From Planctomycetota bacterium (GTDB taxonomy: Bacteria; Planctomycetota; Planctomycetia; Planctomycetales; Planctomycetaceae), in NCBI GenBank assembly GCA_027623235.1, contig JAQBVJ010000007.1, positions 1 through 64,000 of the forward strand: a stretch of 64,000 nt of DNA. The letters are read 5' to 3'. Below are positions 18,424-27,917 of the stretch, piece after piece. A program made the translations under genes and the position numbers. The notes below the pieces were generated by a model. The model was not told the DNA's origin, searched no databases, and saw nothing but the letters and a program-made list of their open reading frames with translations. Position 1 is the first letter of the stretch; every line of letters begins with the position of its first letter.

Positions 18424-20031
18424 CTACTCCGCGTCGTAAATCGGGTAGTGCCGGTACGGCGTTTCCAGGATCAGCAGGGACAGCGCGGTCAGGTATAACC
18501 GGCCAGCTTCGCGTGAGTATTCCGCGTTGGCTCCGTACGGCGAAACGGGATCCCAGCTGCCTTGAACATCGTCGGGGGCTTTGCGGCTGCCTCGCCGTTT
18601 CTGAGCCTCGACGATCTGCGTCTGCAGGCCGCTGTACCAGGTCTTCCACTCAGCACCGCCAATGTTGTGCAGGACCTGCGCCGAGTAGTACCACTCGTAA
18701 ACGTTTCGTTTTCCCGGCGCCCATTCCGGTTTGTTTTTCTCGTCCAGCAGGTACTTCACACCCTGCTTCATGGCGATGTCATCTTTCTGCCAGCCCAGCC
18801 ACTGCCGACCGAGCAGGCCGACCGCGGTTAATGCCGGCGTGAATTTTGTTTCGTGGTCCGAGGGCTGGTAGCGGTAGTGAGCTCCCGATGAGTCGGCGAC
18901 CTGGTCCATGAAAAACGAAGCCCGCGAGAACGCTTCGTCCGGAACGTCGACGCCGGCCATCCGGGCGGTGTGAAGTGCCATCAGGCACCAGCCGGTCACG
19001 GAGAGGTCGCCCATCGAGTCCTCGTCCTGCGGCATGTACTTCCAGCCGCCCTGCGTCGGGTGCTGCGAGTCGAGCAGGTACTGCACGCCGGCCTCGGCAC
19101 ACTCGCGAAACGTCTCGTCGCCGGAAAGTGTGATCACTTCGCAGATCGCGATGACTGCCTGGGAGTGCGCGTAGAACGAGCTTTGACGCCCCATCTCGGT
19201 GTGATCGTGAAAATCCCCGTCGACTTTCTGAGCACTCCGCAGCCAGCGCAGACCCTTCGCGACTTGCTCCTGGTATTTGCCGGTGCGATGCGTGTGCCCG
19301 TCGCCGAGCAGCGCGAGCAGTGCCAGCGCGGTCGCTCCGGTGTCGGTGCGGAAAGTCCGGCTTCCCGGATCGGGATACTGCCCTTCCGAGTGGAGCTGCC
19401 AGTTTCCGCCCGCCCGCTGCTGCCGCACGACCCAGGCGATCCCGGAATCCACCGCCCGCTTGATCGCATCTTTGCTGCCGACGGAATCGAGAGCTCCCGC
19501 CTTCGCACGCTCGGTTCGTCCGGCCAGCGATTTCTCAACAGGCACGGGCTGGATCGGGCGGACGACCTTCTCGCCTTCACTGACTTTCGGCGTCGTTTTG
19601 ACTTCCGTCTTCGGCGTGACCTTCGGCATCGACAGAACTTTGACGGGCTTGCGAATTTCCTTCGGCAGTTCCTTCTCAGAAGTCTTCGTGTCGACGAGCC
19701 AGGTCCCGAGCAGCGGGGCTTCCGAATCCAACTGCGACACGACGGCAAACAGCGTCAGAATAAACAGGATGACCGCGTGCAGCAGAAAACTCACAGCGAT
19801 GCCTGGCACGCTGGTTTTGACTTCCAGGACGTCGATCAGAGACTTGCTGGCTTCTTCACTGACCTGAACGAGCGGCGGCGGAACTGCGGCGACATTCTTC
19901 GAAGCACGCCGCATCGCCGCTTCTTCGCGGCTGATCTTCCGTTTTCGCCCTGCCGGCACTTTCTGTGCGGACGGGCGAGCCGGGCTCGTGCGACGCGCGG
20001 GCGTCCGTCTTTCTTCAGGAGAATCAGCCAT
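18424..20031 (-). CDS. Membrane-anchored squalene-cyclase-fold protein
   Basis: A 535-residue protein. The first 60 residues are very basic and Ser/Thr/Pro-rich, followed by one membrane helix (about residues 75-97, ISFLLHAVILFILTLFAVVS). A linker with PVKVLSMPKVTPKTEVKTTP follows, then the alpha-alpha barrel repeats seen in squalene/prenyl cyclases: GIAWVVRQQRAGGNW, GLRWLRSAQKVDGDF and GVQYLLDSQHPTQGGWKYMP. As with the protein at 7574-8632 there is no DxDD catalytic motif. The topology (basic cytoplasmic tail, single span, large outer domain) differs from the Tat-exported relative. ATG start clear. The gene is divergent from the TGS GTPase gene, with about 180 bases between them. Confidence 0.85.
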   Translation of the reverse strand: MADSPEERRTPARRTSPARPSAQKVPAGRKRKISREEAAMRRASKNVAAVPPPLVQVSEEASKSLIDVLEVKTSVPGIAVSFLLHAVILFILTLFAVVSQLDSEAPLLGTWLVDTKTSEKELPKEIRKPVKVLSMPKVTPKTEVKTTPKVSEGEKVVRPIQPVPVEKSLAGRTERAKAGALDSVGSKDAIKRAVDSGIAWVVRQQRAGGNWQLHSEGQYPDPGSRTFRTDTGATALALLALLGDGHTHRTGKYQEQVAKGLRWLRSAQKVDGDFHDHTEMGRQSSFYAHSQAVIAICEVITLSGDETFRECAEAGVQYLLDSQHPTQGGWKYMPQDEDSMGDLSVTGWCLMALHTARMAGVDVPDEAFSRASFFMDQVADSSGAHYRYQPSDHETKFTPALTAVGLLGRQWLGWQKDDIAMKQGVKYLLDEKNKPEWAPGKRNVYEWYYSAQVLHNIGGAEWKTWYSGLQTQIVEAQKRRGSRKAPDDVQGSWDPVSPYGANAEYSREAGRLYLTALSLLILETPYRHYPIYDAE

Positions 20032-20106
20032 CGAACTTCCGCAATGTGGGATGCAGCCTGTCTTCAGCAGCGAACCAGTCTATCGCCAGGAAAGCGGTGA
20101 TTCCAC

Positions 20107-20130
20107 GCGTAGGTCAGGCTCCCGCTGACG
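20107..20130. repeat. Single arm of CGTAGGTCAG...CTGACG repeat
   Basis: A 24-base stretch beginning gcgtaggtcaggct and ending gctgacg lies in the divergent intergenic region. It closely matches the arms of the palindrome at 40717-40817 and continues with the same GAAGTC, so it is another copy of that repeat family. Confidence 0.6.
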
Positions 20131-20208
20131 AAGTCCGACCACCGAGTTCACACGGTGAGTCCGATTCGATATTGCTCAACCTGAACCGCTCAAACTTCAG
20201 GAATGGCG

Positions 20209-21198
20209 ATGCCTGCGAATCTGACTCACGTTTACCGAAAGGCCGAAGAGGAGTACCGCCACGCGCAGACTCCGGCCGAGCAGGTCGCCTGCCTGGAAAA
20301 CATGCTCGCCGTCATTCCCAAACACAAAGGCACAGAGCATCTGCAGGCCGACCTGAGGACGCGGCTGAAGGAAGCTCGCGCGGAAGTTCAATCGGAAAAG
20401 ACGTCGGCAGCGAAGGGACGCAGCTTTCGGATTCCCAGGCAGGGAGCCGGCACGGTCGTGCTGATCGGAGCTCCGAATTCCGGACGAAGCCGCATCGTGG
20501 CCGAGCTCACCAACGCCGAGCCGGAAGTCGCCGTTTACCCGTTTACAACCCGGGAGCCGTTCCCGGCGATGATGCCGTGCGACGGAGCTCTCGTGCAGCT
20601 CATCGATACGCCGCCCGTCGCCGACGGGCACGTCGAGCCGTACCTGGTCAACTATGTCCGCTCGGCCGATCTCGTGCTGCTCTGCGTCGACGGATCGTCA
20701 GACGACGCGCCGGATGAGACGCTCGCCGTGCTGCGTCAGTTTGAAATGCGCAAGACGCTCCTGTCCGACTCGACCGGGTTCGACGAAAACGATTTCTCGA
20801 CGCTGCACGTTCGCACGCTGCTCGTCATGACGCGCGGCGAGGATCCCGACCTGGCGGCGCGGATCGAACTGCTGTGCGAGTCTCTGCCGCGCGACGTGCC
20901 GCTGCTGCCTGTGGAGCTGACCGAAGCGGCTTCGTGCGAGACCCTGCGACAACGTATTTTTGCCGAGCTGGGAGTGATCCGTGTTTACACAAAGGCTCCC
21001 GGAAAGCCGGCCGTGTACGAAGAGCCGTTTACGGTCCCGCGCGGCGGCACGGTCGAGGACCTCGCGCTGTGCGTTCATCGTGAGCTCGCCGAGAAGCTCA
21101 AATTCGCGCGCGTCTGGGGCGAGGGAGTTCACGACGGACAGTCGGTCGGCCGCGATCACCTGCTCACGGAAGGAGACATGGTCGAGCTGCACACGTAG
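20209..21198 (+). CDS. DRG-like GTPase with TGS domain and degenerate GTP motifs
   Basis: A 329-residue member of the Obg/DRG-type TGS GTPases. The N-terminal helical part is typical of the group (KAEEEYRHAQTP..., IPKHKGTEHLQADLR). The G domain has the family strings EVAVYPFTTREPFPAMM and QLIDTPP. However, the P-loop reads GAPNSGRS, with Arg93 in place of the almost invariant Lys, and the G4 motif expected as NKxD reads TRGED (208-212). The C-terminal ~75 residues are a TGS domain (YEEPFTVPRGGTVEDLA). I chose ATG 20209 because AGGA stands six bases before it; the ATG at 20203 touches the AGGA. Probably a ribosome-associated factor by family, but GTP binding may be weak or lost. Confidence 0.82.
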   Translation: MPANLTHVYRKAEEEYRHAQTPAEQVACLENMLAVIPKHKGTEHLQADLRTRLKEARAEVQSEKTSAAKGRSFRIPRQGAGTVVLIGAPNSGRSRIVAELTNAEPEVAVYPFTTREPFPAMMPCDGALVQLIDTPPVADGHVEPYLVNYVRSADLVLLCVDGSSDDAPDETLAVLRQFEMRKTLLSDSTGFDENDFSTLHVRTLLVMTRGEDPDLAARIELLCESLPRDVPLLPVELTEAASCETLRQRIFAELGVIRVYTKAPGKPAVYEEPFTVPRGGTVEDLALCVHRELAEKLKFARVWGEGVHDGQSVGRDHLLTEGDMVELHT

Positions 21199-21335
21199 GG
21201 GGAGAGGGCCGGGGTGAGGGGGCTTTCACAGGACGTCCGATTCCCCCTCACCCCAACCCTCTCCCCCACGAATGCAGAGCGCGTCGGATCTGCGTGAGAA
21301 GGCTGGTTCTGCCGCATTCGCGGGGGAGAGGGGGC
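21198..21335. repeat. CTCTCCCC palindrome with 25-base arms
   Basis: The arms at 21198-21222 and 21243-21267 are near-perfect inverted repeats rich in GGGGAGAGGG and CCCTCACCCC. A further GGGGGAGAGGG is at about 21324-21335. The element starts at the stop codon of the TGS GTPase gene and may act as its transcript-end hairpin. Same family as at 16944, 37379, 39616 and 44728. Confidence 0.75.
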
Positions 21336-21507
21336 GGAAATTCTGCAACGTCAAATGGCGGACGCCAGGCAGGCCCGATCGCGATCGCTCCAGCATCAAG
21401 TCAGGAATGTCCGATGTCTGGCCATCGTCCATCGAACTGAAATCCGCCGGGCAGTTCAGTAGCATCCGCGCAGTTTCGAAATTGCCTCACAACGGGAATC
21501 GTGTCCG

Positions 21508-23271
21508 ATGAAACTCGTCAACTGTCGACTTTTGTTTGCCTTCGTTGTGCTTGCCGTCTCGACTGCCGCTTTCGCAGCGAAGCCCAACGTCATCGTCATT
21601 TTGTCCGATGATCAAGGCTGGGGCGATTTGAGCCTCAACGGAAACTCGAATCTCAGTACGCCGAACATCGATTCCCTGGCGAAGGATGGAGCTCAGTTCG
21701 AGCGGTTTTACGTGTGCCCGGTCTGCTCGCCAACGCGCGCGGAGTTTCTCACCGGCCGCTATCACCCGCGCGGCGGCGTGTACTCAACGTCGGCTGGTGG
21801 CGAGCGGCTGGACCTGGACGAAAAGACCATCGCCGACACTTTCCGCGCGGGCGGCTACCGAACGGCCGCGTTCGGAAAATGGCACAACGGAATGCAGTAT
21901 CCGTACCACCCGAACGGGCGAGGCTTTGATGAGTTTTACGGGTTCTGCTCGGGACACTGGGGCAACTACTTCGACCCGATGCTGGAGCGAAACGGGCAGA
22001 TCGTGCAGGGCAAAGGCTTCTGCATCGACGACTTCACAACGCGCGCCCTGGACTTCATCGAGGACAGTGGCGAGAAGCCGTTCTTCGTTTACCTGCCGTA
22101 CAACGCGCCGCACTCGCCGATGCAGGTTCCCGACCGGTGGTGGGATAAATTCAAAGATTTTGAGCTGAGGCGACATAACCGCGACCCGAAGAAGGAAGAC
22201 ATCGGCCACATTCGTGCCGCACTTGCCATGTGCGAAAACATCGACTGGAACGTCGGACGGATTCTCGCAAAGCTCGATGAACTGAAAATCGCTGATAACA
22301 CCATCGTCGTTTATTTCTGCGACAACGGACCGAACGGAACTCGCTGGAACGGCGACATGAAAGGCCGCAAAGGCTCGACCGATGAGGGAGGTGTGCGATC
22401 ACCGCTGCTCGTTCGCTGGCCGGGAAAAATTCGACCAGACAAAAGAGTGTCGACGAACGGCGCAGCGATCGATCTGCTTCCGACACTCGCCGACCTGGCG
22501 GGAATTCAGGTGGCGAGCACGAAGCCGCTCGACGGAGTCAGCCTGAAACCGTGGCTGTTGAGCGACCCGGACATCCTGTGGCCGAAACGGAAGATCTTCT
22601 CTCACTGGCGAGGCAAGGTGGCCGTGCGGACTGAGGAATTCCTGCTCGATGACCAGGGAAAGCTCTTCACCGTGCGAGTCGACCAGGGACAGCGGAACGA
22701 CATCTCGCGCGAACATCCGAGCGAAGCGAACGAACTTCGTGCCGCCGTCGCTGACTGGAAAGCCAGACTGCTGCCCGGTCTCGAAGACGACAAGCGACCC
22801 TTCGTGATCGGTCATCCCGATTCCCGTTTCACGCAGATTCCCGCTCGGGACGGAACGGCTCATGGTGGAATCAAGCGATCCAACAAGTTTCCCAACTGCT
22901 CGTACTTCACGAACTGGAAACAACTCGACGACAAGATCACGTGGGCGGCCGAAGTGGGAGCGACAGGGGAGTACGAAGTCGAGATGTACTACACGTGCTC
23001 GAAAGCGGATGTCGGATCCGAAATCGAACTGAGCTTCAACGACAGCCACATCCGCGGTCGAATCACGGAGCCTCACGACCCGCCCGTCCAGGGAGCGGAA
23101 CACGACCGCGTCCCGCGCACCGAGTCTTACGTCAAGGACTTCCGCCCGCTCAAGATGGGGACGGTTCACCTGGAGAAAGGGACGGGCGAACTGACATTGC
23201 GAGCCCTCTCGATGCCCGGTTCTCAAGTGATGGATTTCCGGCTGATCATGCTCACCAGGGTCACGAAGTGA
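21508..23271 (+). CDS. Secreted sulfatase with C-terminal beta domain
   Basis: Sulfatase of the alkaline-phosphatase fold, 587 residues, exported by a Sec signal (residues 1-23). The formylglycine motif is CSPTR at Cys73-Arg77 in [14 protein letters not shown], so Cys73 would be oxidised by a maturating enzyme that is not in this window. The metal ligands D34-D35 (SDDQGWGD) and the later FGKWHNG, NAPHSP and DNGPNG motifs are present. After the catalytic core, from about residue 440, an extra ~130-residue beta-rich part ([20 protein letters not shown]) looks like a carbohydrate-binding module. Likely removes sulfate from marine-type polysaccharides in the periplasm or outside. It begins a plus-strand group with the next three genes. 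Confidence 0.93.
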   Translation: MKLVNCRLLFAFVVLAVSTAAFAAKPNVIVILSDDQGWGDLSLNGNSNLSTPNIDSLAKDGAQFERFYVCPVCSPTRAEFLTGRYHPRGGVYSTSAGGERLDLDEKTIADTFRAGGYRTAAFGKWHNGMQYPYHPNGRGFDEFYGFCSGHWGNYFDPMLERNGQIVQGKGFCIDDFTTRALDFIEDSGEKPFFVYLPYNAPHSPMQVPDRWWDKFKDFELRRHNRDPKKEDIGHIRAALAMCENIDWNVGRILAKLDELKIADNTIVVYFCDNGPNGTRWNGDMKGRKGSTDEGGVRSPLLVRWPGKIRPDKRVSTNGAAIDLLPTLADLAGIQVASTKPLDGVSLKPWLLSDPDILWPKRKIFSHWRGKVAVRTEEFLLDDQGKLFTVRVDQGQRNDISREHPSEANELRAAVADWKARLLPGLEDDKRPFVIGHPDSRFTQIPARDGTAHGGIKRSNKFPNCSYFTNWKQLDDKITWAAEVGATGEYEVEMYYTCSKADVGSEIELSFNDSHIRGRITEPHDPPVQGAEHDRVPRTESYVKDFRPLKMGTVHLEKGTGELTLRALSMPGSQVMDFRLIMLTRVTK

Positions 23272-23301
23272 TTTTGTTTCGGCTTCCGACCCGTTTTCTG
23301 G

Positions 23302-24867
23302 ATGCTCGCCATGACCTCAAGATTCGCGTTGCCTGCCCTCACTGTTTCACTTCTGGCATCCGTGGCCCTCGGGGCGGAGCCAGTGAAGATTTCCGTGACC
23401 ATCGACCGTGGTCAGGATCTCGGGCAGTGTTTCGGGTCGCTGTTTGAGGCGACGAGCCAGGATGGCTCGCTCGTAGTCGGAGCCGGATTTCAGAACGGCT
23501 ACAACACGCGATACCGGGCGGATCGGCATGACGTCCAGTTTTTCATTCGACCCTCAGACGGAGTCCGCGAAGTTTCGGTTGAGGAACTTCCGCGGCCCTC
23601 GAAAACGCTGACCGGTTCTTACCTCTTCAGCCGCGATGGCGTCGTTTATTCGACTTACGGAGGGCTGAAGACCTGGGATCCGAAGTCGAAATCCTGGTCG
23701 GAATCGAAAGACGTCGGCGGGACTCACGAAACGATGCGATTGGGTTCCGGGCAGCTCGAATTTGGCAACAGCACCGTCGCCTTTAACGGACGTTCGATTC
23801 TGGATGCCCCGGAAAAAGGCAGCTACCAGCTTTTCTTCTACGCCAACGGACACCTCTGCTTTTATCACGTAGACCGGAACGACAAGCCGTACCACTTTTT
23901 CGAAAACGAGGAAGACGGTTTCAGCCGGCTTTACGCGTGCCCGTGGACACCGACGCAGCCGCGAGTTGATCTTTCCAGGGCGGTCACTCTCAGACTTCCG
24001 GTGGTTGGCGAAACGACTTTTGCCTGGGGACAGCTCGGAAGGCAGATCGTCACCGGGTCGAACATCGGCGGCTTTTACGTCTTTGAAAACGGCGAGTGGC
24101 GAATGCTCCTCGAACCGAATCTCGGCAGAAGCTACCAGCTCTATTCGACGCTCGCGTTTCACGATCGACTATTGATGGGCCAGTACCCGACCGGGCGAGT
24201 GTTCGAATTCGACGGCCGCACAATCAGCGACCAGCCAGGCTGGCCACCGGTTCCGGCCGGCGTGTCGGGCAGTGCGAGGGAAGCTCAAACGACGTTGATT
24301 TACGGCGGCGATCTGATGGTGGGAGTCTGGCCCTGGGGGGAACTGTGGCGGCACAGCGTGAACACTCGCAAATGGCAGCTCACGCGTCGGATGTTTGATC
24401 ATCCGGAACTCTCGGACGAGATCACTCACCCGTACGATGTCGAAAATCGCGGCAACCCCGTCGGGAATCTGTGGGGGCAACGGGTCACGAGTCTCGTCGC
24501 AAGTGGCCCGGACCTGTTTGTTTCAACGTCCGCCAAATCTCCCTTCGAATGGGACCCTCAGTCGTTTCCGTTTCTGGCTCCAGACAAATGGAAGTCGTAC
24601 GGAAAAGTCTATCGGCTGACGATTCCCGGCCATCTCGCCGCGCCGACAAAATGGACCGATGAAAAAACGACGTTGCAGTTCACGATTCAGGGCAGTCAGA
24701 TCGCGATCCACCAGGACGGTCGGCAAATCGCAGAAACGACGGTCACTGGTTCACTCGGTGAGCAGCTTCGCAAACTCGAAAGGCTGAAGAACCTCACGGC
24801 TGGCAGTGGCATTTACGGGAGTTTTGGTGGAGTCTCGATCGAGGTATTGAGCAATCGGCAGGACTGA
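23302..24867 (+). CDS. Secreted protein of unknown function, probable beta-propeller
   Basis: A 521-residue protein with a Sec signal peptide (about residues 4-25, ending VALGA-EP). The mature part has repeated strand-turn units with aromatic residues (GVVYSTYGGLKTWDPKSKSW, NGHLCFYHVDRNDKPYHF, GRVFEFDGRTISDQPGWPP), which suggests a propeller of the Kelch/sialidase-like sort. I do not recognise a catalytic motif. A second ATG three codons in is an equally possible start. It sits 30 bases after the sulfatase gene and probably shares its transcript, so a role in handling sulfated glycans is a fair guess by context only. Confidence 0.75.
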   Translation: MLAMTSRFALPALTVSLLASVALGAEPVKISVTIDRGQDLGQCFGSLFEATSQDGSLVVGAGFQNGYNTRYRADRHDVQFFIRPSDGVREVSVEELPRPSKTLTGSYLFSRDGVVYSTYGGLKTWDPKSKSWSESKDVGGTHETMRLGSGQLEFGNSTVAFNGRSILDAPEKGSYQLFFYANGHLCFYHVDRNDKPYHFFENEEDGFSRLYACPWTPTQPRVDLSRAVTLRLPVVGETTFAWGQLGRQIVTGSNIGGFYVFENGEWRMLLEPNLGRSYQLYSTLAFHDRLLMGQYPTGRVFEFDGRTISDQPGWPPVPAGVSGSAREAQTTLIYGGDLMVGVWPWGELWRHSVNTRKWQLTRRMFDHPELSDEITHPYDVENRGNPVGNLWGQRVTSLVASGPDLFVSTSAKSPFEWDPQSFPFLAPDKWKSYGKVYRLTIPGHLAAPTKWTDEKTTLQFTIQGSQIAIHQDGRQIAETTVTGSLGEQLRKLERLKNLTAGSGIYGSFGGVSIEVLSNRQD

Positions 24868-25067
24868 GACGGCTGATCGGTGTGGTTGAATCCAGCCGCC
24901 TGGCTCAGGAACGCGTCCGAAATAACTTCGCGAAAGTGGCAGGGCGGTGCCACTGGCCGTTTTCAACAGACCGTCAACCATCGAGACGCTACGATCGGCG
25001 AGATTGACACCATCTGCCGTGCAGCGGCGCGAGTTGCCCGTCGCGGTTTTTTCAGAACGGCCTGCCG

Positions 25068-26468
25068 ATGAAACTTCCGAATCCGCTCGCATCCCGGTGG
25101 GGCCGACTGATCGCGTTCTTCTTTCTCTACGTCACCGAGGGGATTCCCTACGGCTTTGCCACAACCGCGATCGTCAGCCATCTTCGAGACCAGGGGCATT
25201 CGGAGAAGGAACTCGGCTATTTCTCCGGCATCATTCTTTTGCCGTGGGCATTCAAATGGGCCGTTGGGCCGTTTGTTGATCTCATTTTTTCGGATCGCCT
25301 CGGGCGTCGCCGCGGATGGATTGTCGGCTGCCAGGTTCTCATGGCCGTCTCTCTGCTGGCGTGCATTCCCATAGACACTTCCGGCGGGCTTTATGCGCTG
25401 ACAATTGCTCTGACGATTCACAACTGTTTTTCGGCCACGCAGGACGTCGCGATCGACGCGCTGGCGTGTGGCACGCTGAAGTCGGATGAACGCGGGCTGG
25501 CCAACGGACTGATGTTTGCCGGAGCCTATGCCGGGCAGATGGTGGGAGCCTCGGTCGTGCTGCACCTGATGGGGGGAGTCCCGTGGCTGCCCGGTCTCGA
25601 GGAAGGGATTCCGTTTGAGTCGACCTTCTGGGTTGTGTCTGCCTCGATCCTGACGGTGACCATCACCGTGTCGCTTTCTCTTCGTGAACAGCCCACCGAA
25701 TCGGCGGGAGTGGTCGGGGCTTCCTTCGGCCAGGCGGGGGCGGAAGTGAAGCATTATCTCGCCGAGGCATTTCGATCGGTCTTTGCAAATCGCACGTCGA
25801 TCCTGGCATTGATCATCTGCCTGCTGCCCGCCGGGGCATTGTTTCTGGGAATGCAGCTACACACGGCTCTGGCGAAACGGCTGGCGTACACGAATACGGA
25901 GCTCGCGAATCTGGCGTTCTTCTCAACGGTCATTCCGTGCATTTGCTGCGTGATCGGCGGTTACCTTTCTGACAAGATCGGCCGCCGCCTCTCGCTTGGC
26001 GTATACATTCTGCTGACGATTGTTCCAACGCTCTGGATGGCCAGCACGCTTTACTTCGAACTGGGCTGGGAGGACTTTGGCAGCCGGACTGCAACCTCGC
26101 CGACGACGATTCCGGATTCCGTGAAGTCGACTTTCTGGAACATGGTGCTGCTTCACTCGGCCATCCAGGGGCTGATTTATGGAACGCGAATCGCCATGTT
26201 CATGGACATTGCCAACCCGGAAGTCGCTGGGACTCAGTTCACAGCCTACATGGCCATGCAGAATATCGTGCTTTCCTACACGGCCATGTGGCAGGGCGAG
26301 GCGATTACTCGATACGGATATCCGATGACTCTGCTGATCGATTGTGGAATCGGCATCGTGGCGATTCTACTACTGCCATTCCTCGATCTCAGCGGAGCTC
26401 GAAAGTCGAATTTGACGTCTCCCACTTCTCACATGAACCAGACAGACACCCAGGAAACAAAAATATGA
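25068..26468 (+). CDS. AmpG-like major facilitator transporter
   Basis: Inner-membrane transporter of 466 residues with about 12 helices, related to the AmpG/PAT branch of the major facilitator superfamily. Family features are [30 protein letters not shown] at the N-terminus, [24 protein letters not shown] (the loop 2-3 motif) and [21 protein letters not shown]. AmpG imports muropeptides; relatives import other solutes. The gene overlaps the following sulfatase by ATGA (26465-26468), a strong sign of co-translation. Import of a product made by the neighbouring sulfatases is a reasonable inference. The substrate is unknown. Confidence 0.85.
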   Translation: MKLPNPLASRWGRLIAFFFLYVTEGIPYGFATTAIVSHLRDQGHSEKELGYFSGIILLPWAFKWAVGPFVDLIFSDRLGRRRGWIVGCQVLMAVSLLACIPIDTSGGLYALTIALTIHNCFSATQDVAIDALACGTLKSDERGLANGLMFAGAYAGQMVGASVVLHLMGGVPWLPGLEEGIPFESTFWVVSASILTVTITVSLSLREQPTESAGVVGASFGQAGAEVKHYLAEAFRSVFANRTSILALIICLLPAGALFLGMQLHTALAKRLAYTNTELANLAFFSTVIPCICCVIGGYLSDKIGRRLSLGVYILLTIVPTLWMASTLYFELGWEDFGSRTATSPTTIPDSVKSTFWNMVLLHSAIQGLIYGTRIAMFMDIANPEVAGTQFTAYMAMQNIVLSYTAMWQGEAITRYGYPMTLLIDCGIGIVAILLLPFLDLSGARKSNLTSPTSHMNQTDTQETKI

Positions 26469-27859
26469 GACACCTTACAAGCCTCTTGATTCTGGCCGCT
26501 GTCGCCACAACGAGTCTCGCCGCCGACAAGCCGAACATCATTCTGTGCATGGCCGATGACCAGGGCTATGGCGACGTCGGCTACTACGGAGCCTCGCCGG
26601 TCAAGACGCCGGTGCTCGATGAAATGGCCAGGACGGCTCTGCGGTTCGATCGGTTTTACGCGGCGGCTCCGGTTTGCTCGCCGACTCGCGCGAGCGTGCT
26701 GACCGGGCGACATCCGAATCGCCTGGCGTGTTTCTCGTGGGGGCATTCGCTGCGGCCGCAGGAGACGACGATTGCCGAGGCGCTTCACAACGCTGGTTAC
26801 CTCTGCGGGCATTTCGGCAAGTGGCATCTCGGTTCGACGCGAGCGGACTCGCCGGTCTGCCCCGGCAACAGCGGGTTCGACGAGTGGCTGTCCGCCCCCA
26901 ACTTCTATGAGAACGACTCGCTGATGAGTCACAACGGAAAAGTGATTCAGACAAAAGGCGAGAGCTCACAGCTCGCCGTCGACTTCGCTCTGAACTTCAT
27001 GCGGGAAGCGAAGCGGCAGGACAAGCCGTTCCTGGCGGTCGTGTGGTTCGGCTCGCCGCACAGCCCGCACATCGCCGGCAAGGGATTCGGTGAGCTGTAT
27101 GCCGACCAGCCAAAAGCGAAGCGCGAGTTCCTCGGTGAGCTGTCCGGCATCGACGCGGCCGTCGGCAACCTTCGCAAAGAGATTCGCGAAATGGGCATCG
27201 TCGACAACACCGTGCTGTGGTACACGAGTGACAACGGAGCCCTCGGCGTGGGCTCAACCGCAGGATTGTCGGGACTCAAAGGAAGTCTCCTTGAGGGAGG
27301 CCTTCGCGTTCCGACGATCATCGAATGGCCGTCGGTCATCACGAAACCGCGAATCACAAATCGTGTCTCCGGCACCGTCGACATCTACCCGACGGTGCTC
27401 GAACTGGCCGGTGTGACAATGGAAAAACAGCCGGTCCTCGACGGGCAAAGTCTGCTGCCGCTGATCCGTGGCGGCGGCGACGAGCCTCGCAGGAAGCCGC
27501 TTGGCTTCTGGGTCTACCCGGCGAAAGGTCGAAGCATGCAGGCCGGCAGGATGCTCGCCGAGCAACGCGACAATCCGAAACCGTGGCACGAAGTCGAACC
27601 CGATCCGAGCCAGACCGGCGGCTACTCGACAGAGAATCTCCCCGGCCCCTCCGCGTGGCTCGACGGCGATTTCAAACTGCACCGCATCCCGGCAACGAAC
27701 GGCGAAGCGAAATTCACGCTCTTCAACCTGAAGTCCGACCCGGCCGAGAAGAAAGACCTCGCCAGCGACCACCCGGACCGGGTTGCGAAGATGTCAGCCG
27801 ACCTGGCCACATGGCGAAAGTCGGTTGTGAGCAGCCTCAACGGCGAAGACTACCGCTGA
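26465..27859 (+). CDS. Secreted sulfatase, coupled to transporter gene
   Basis: A 464-residue sulfatase with a short Sec signal (residues 1-20, [20 protein letters not shown]). The formylglycine motif is CSPTR with Cys71 in [14 protein letters not shown]; metal ligands D31-D32 (ADDQGYGD) and [13 protein letters not shown] and SDNGALG follow. It is shorter than the first sulfatase and has no C-terminal add-on domain. The longer upstream frame lies inside the transporter gene; the ATG at 26465 overlaps that gene's stop and gives a proper signal peptide. Its specificity probably differs from the first sulfatase, the two acting in sequence on one glycan. It converges with the NhaD gene. Confidence 0.93.
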   Translation: MRHLTSLLILAAVATTSLAADKPNIILCMADDQGYGDVGYYGASPVKTPVLDEMARTALRFDRFYAAAPVCSPTRASVLTGRHPNRLACFSWGHSLRPQETTIAEALHNAGYLCGHFGKWHLGSTRADSPVCPGNSGFDEWLSAPNFYENDSLMSHNGKVIQTKGESSQLAVDFALNFMREAKRQDKPFLAVVWFGSPHSPHIAGKGFGELYADQPKAKREFLGELSGIDAAVGNLRKEIREMGIVDNTVLWYTSDNGALGVGSTAGLSGLKGSLLEGGLRVPTIIEWPSVITKPRITNRVSGTVDIYPTVLELAGVTMEKQPVLDGQSLLPLIRGGGDEPRRKPLGFWVYPAKGRSMQAGRMLAEQRDNPKPWHEVEPDPSQTGGYSTENLPGPSAWLDGDFKLHRIPATNGEAKFTLFNLKSDPAEKKDLASDHPDRVAKMSADLATWRKSVVSSLNGEDYR

Positions 27860-27917
27860 GCGCTGCGGGTCTCGTTCCGACTCCGCGTTACGTTAAACGA
27901 ACTCACCTGAAGACGCT

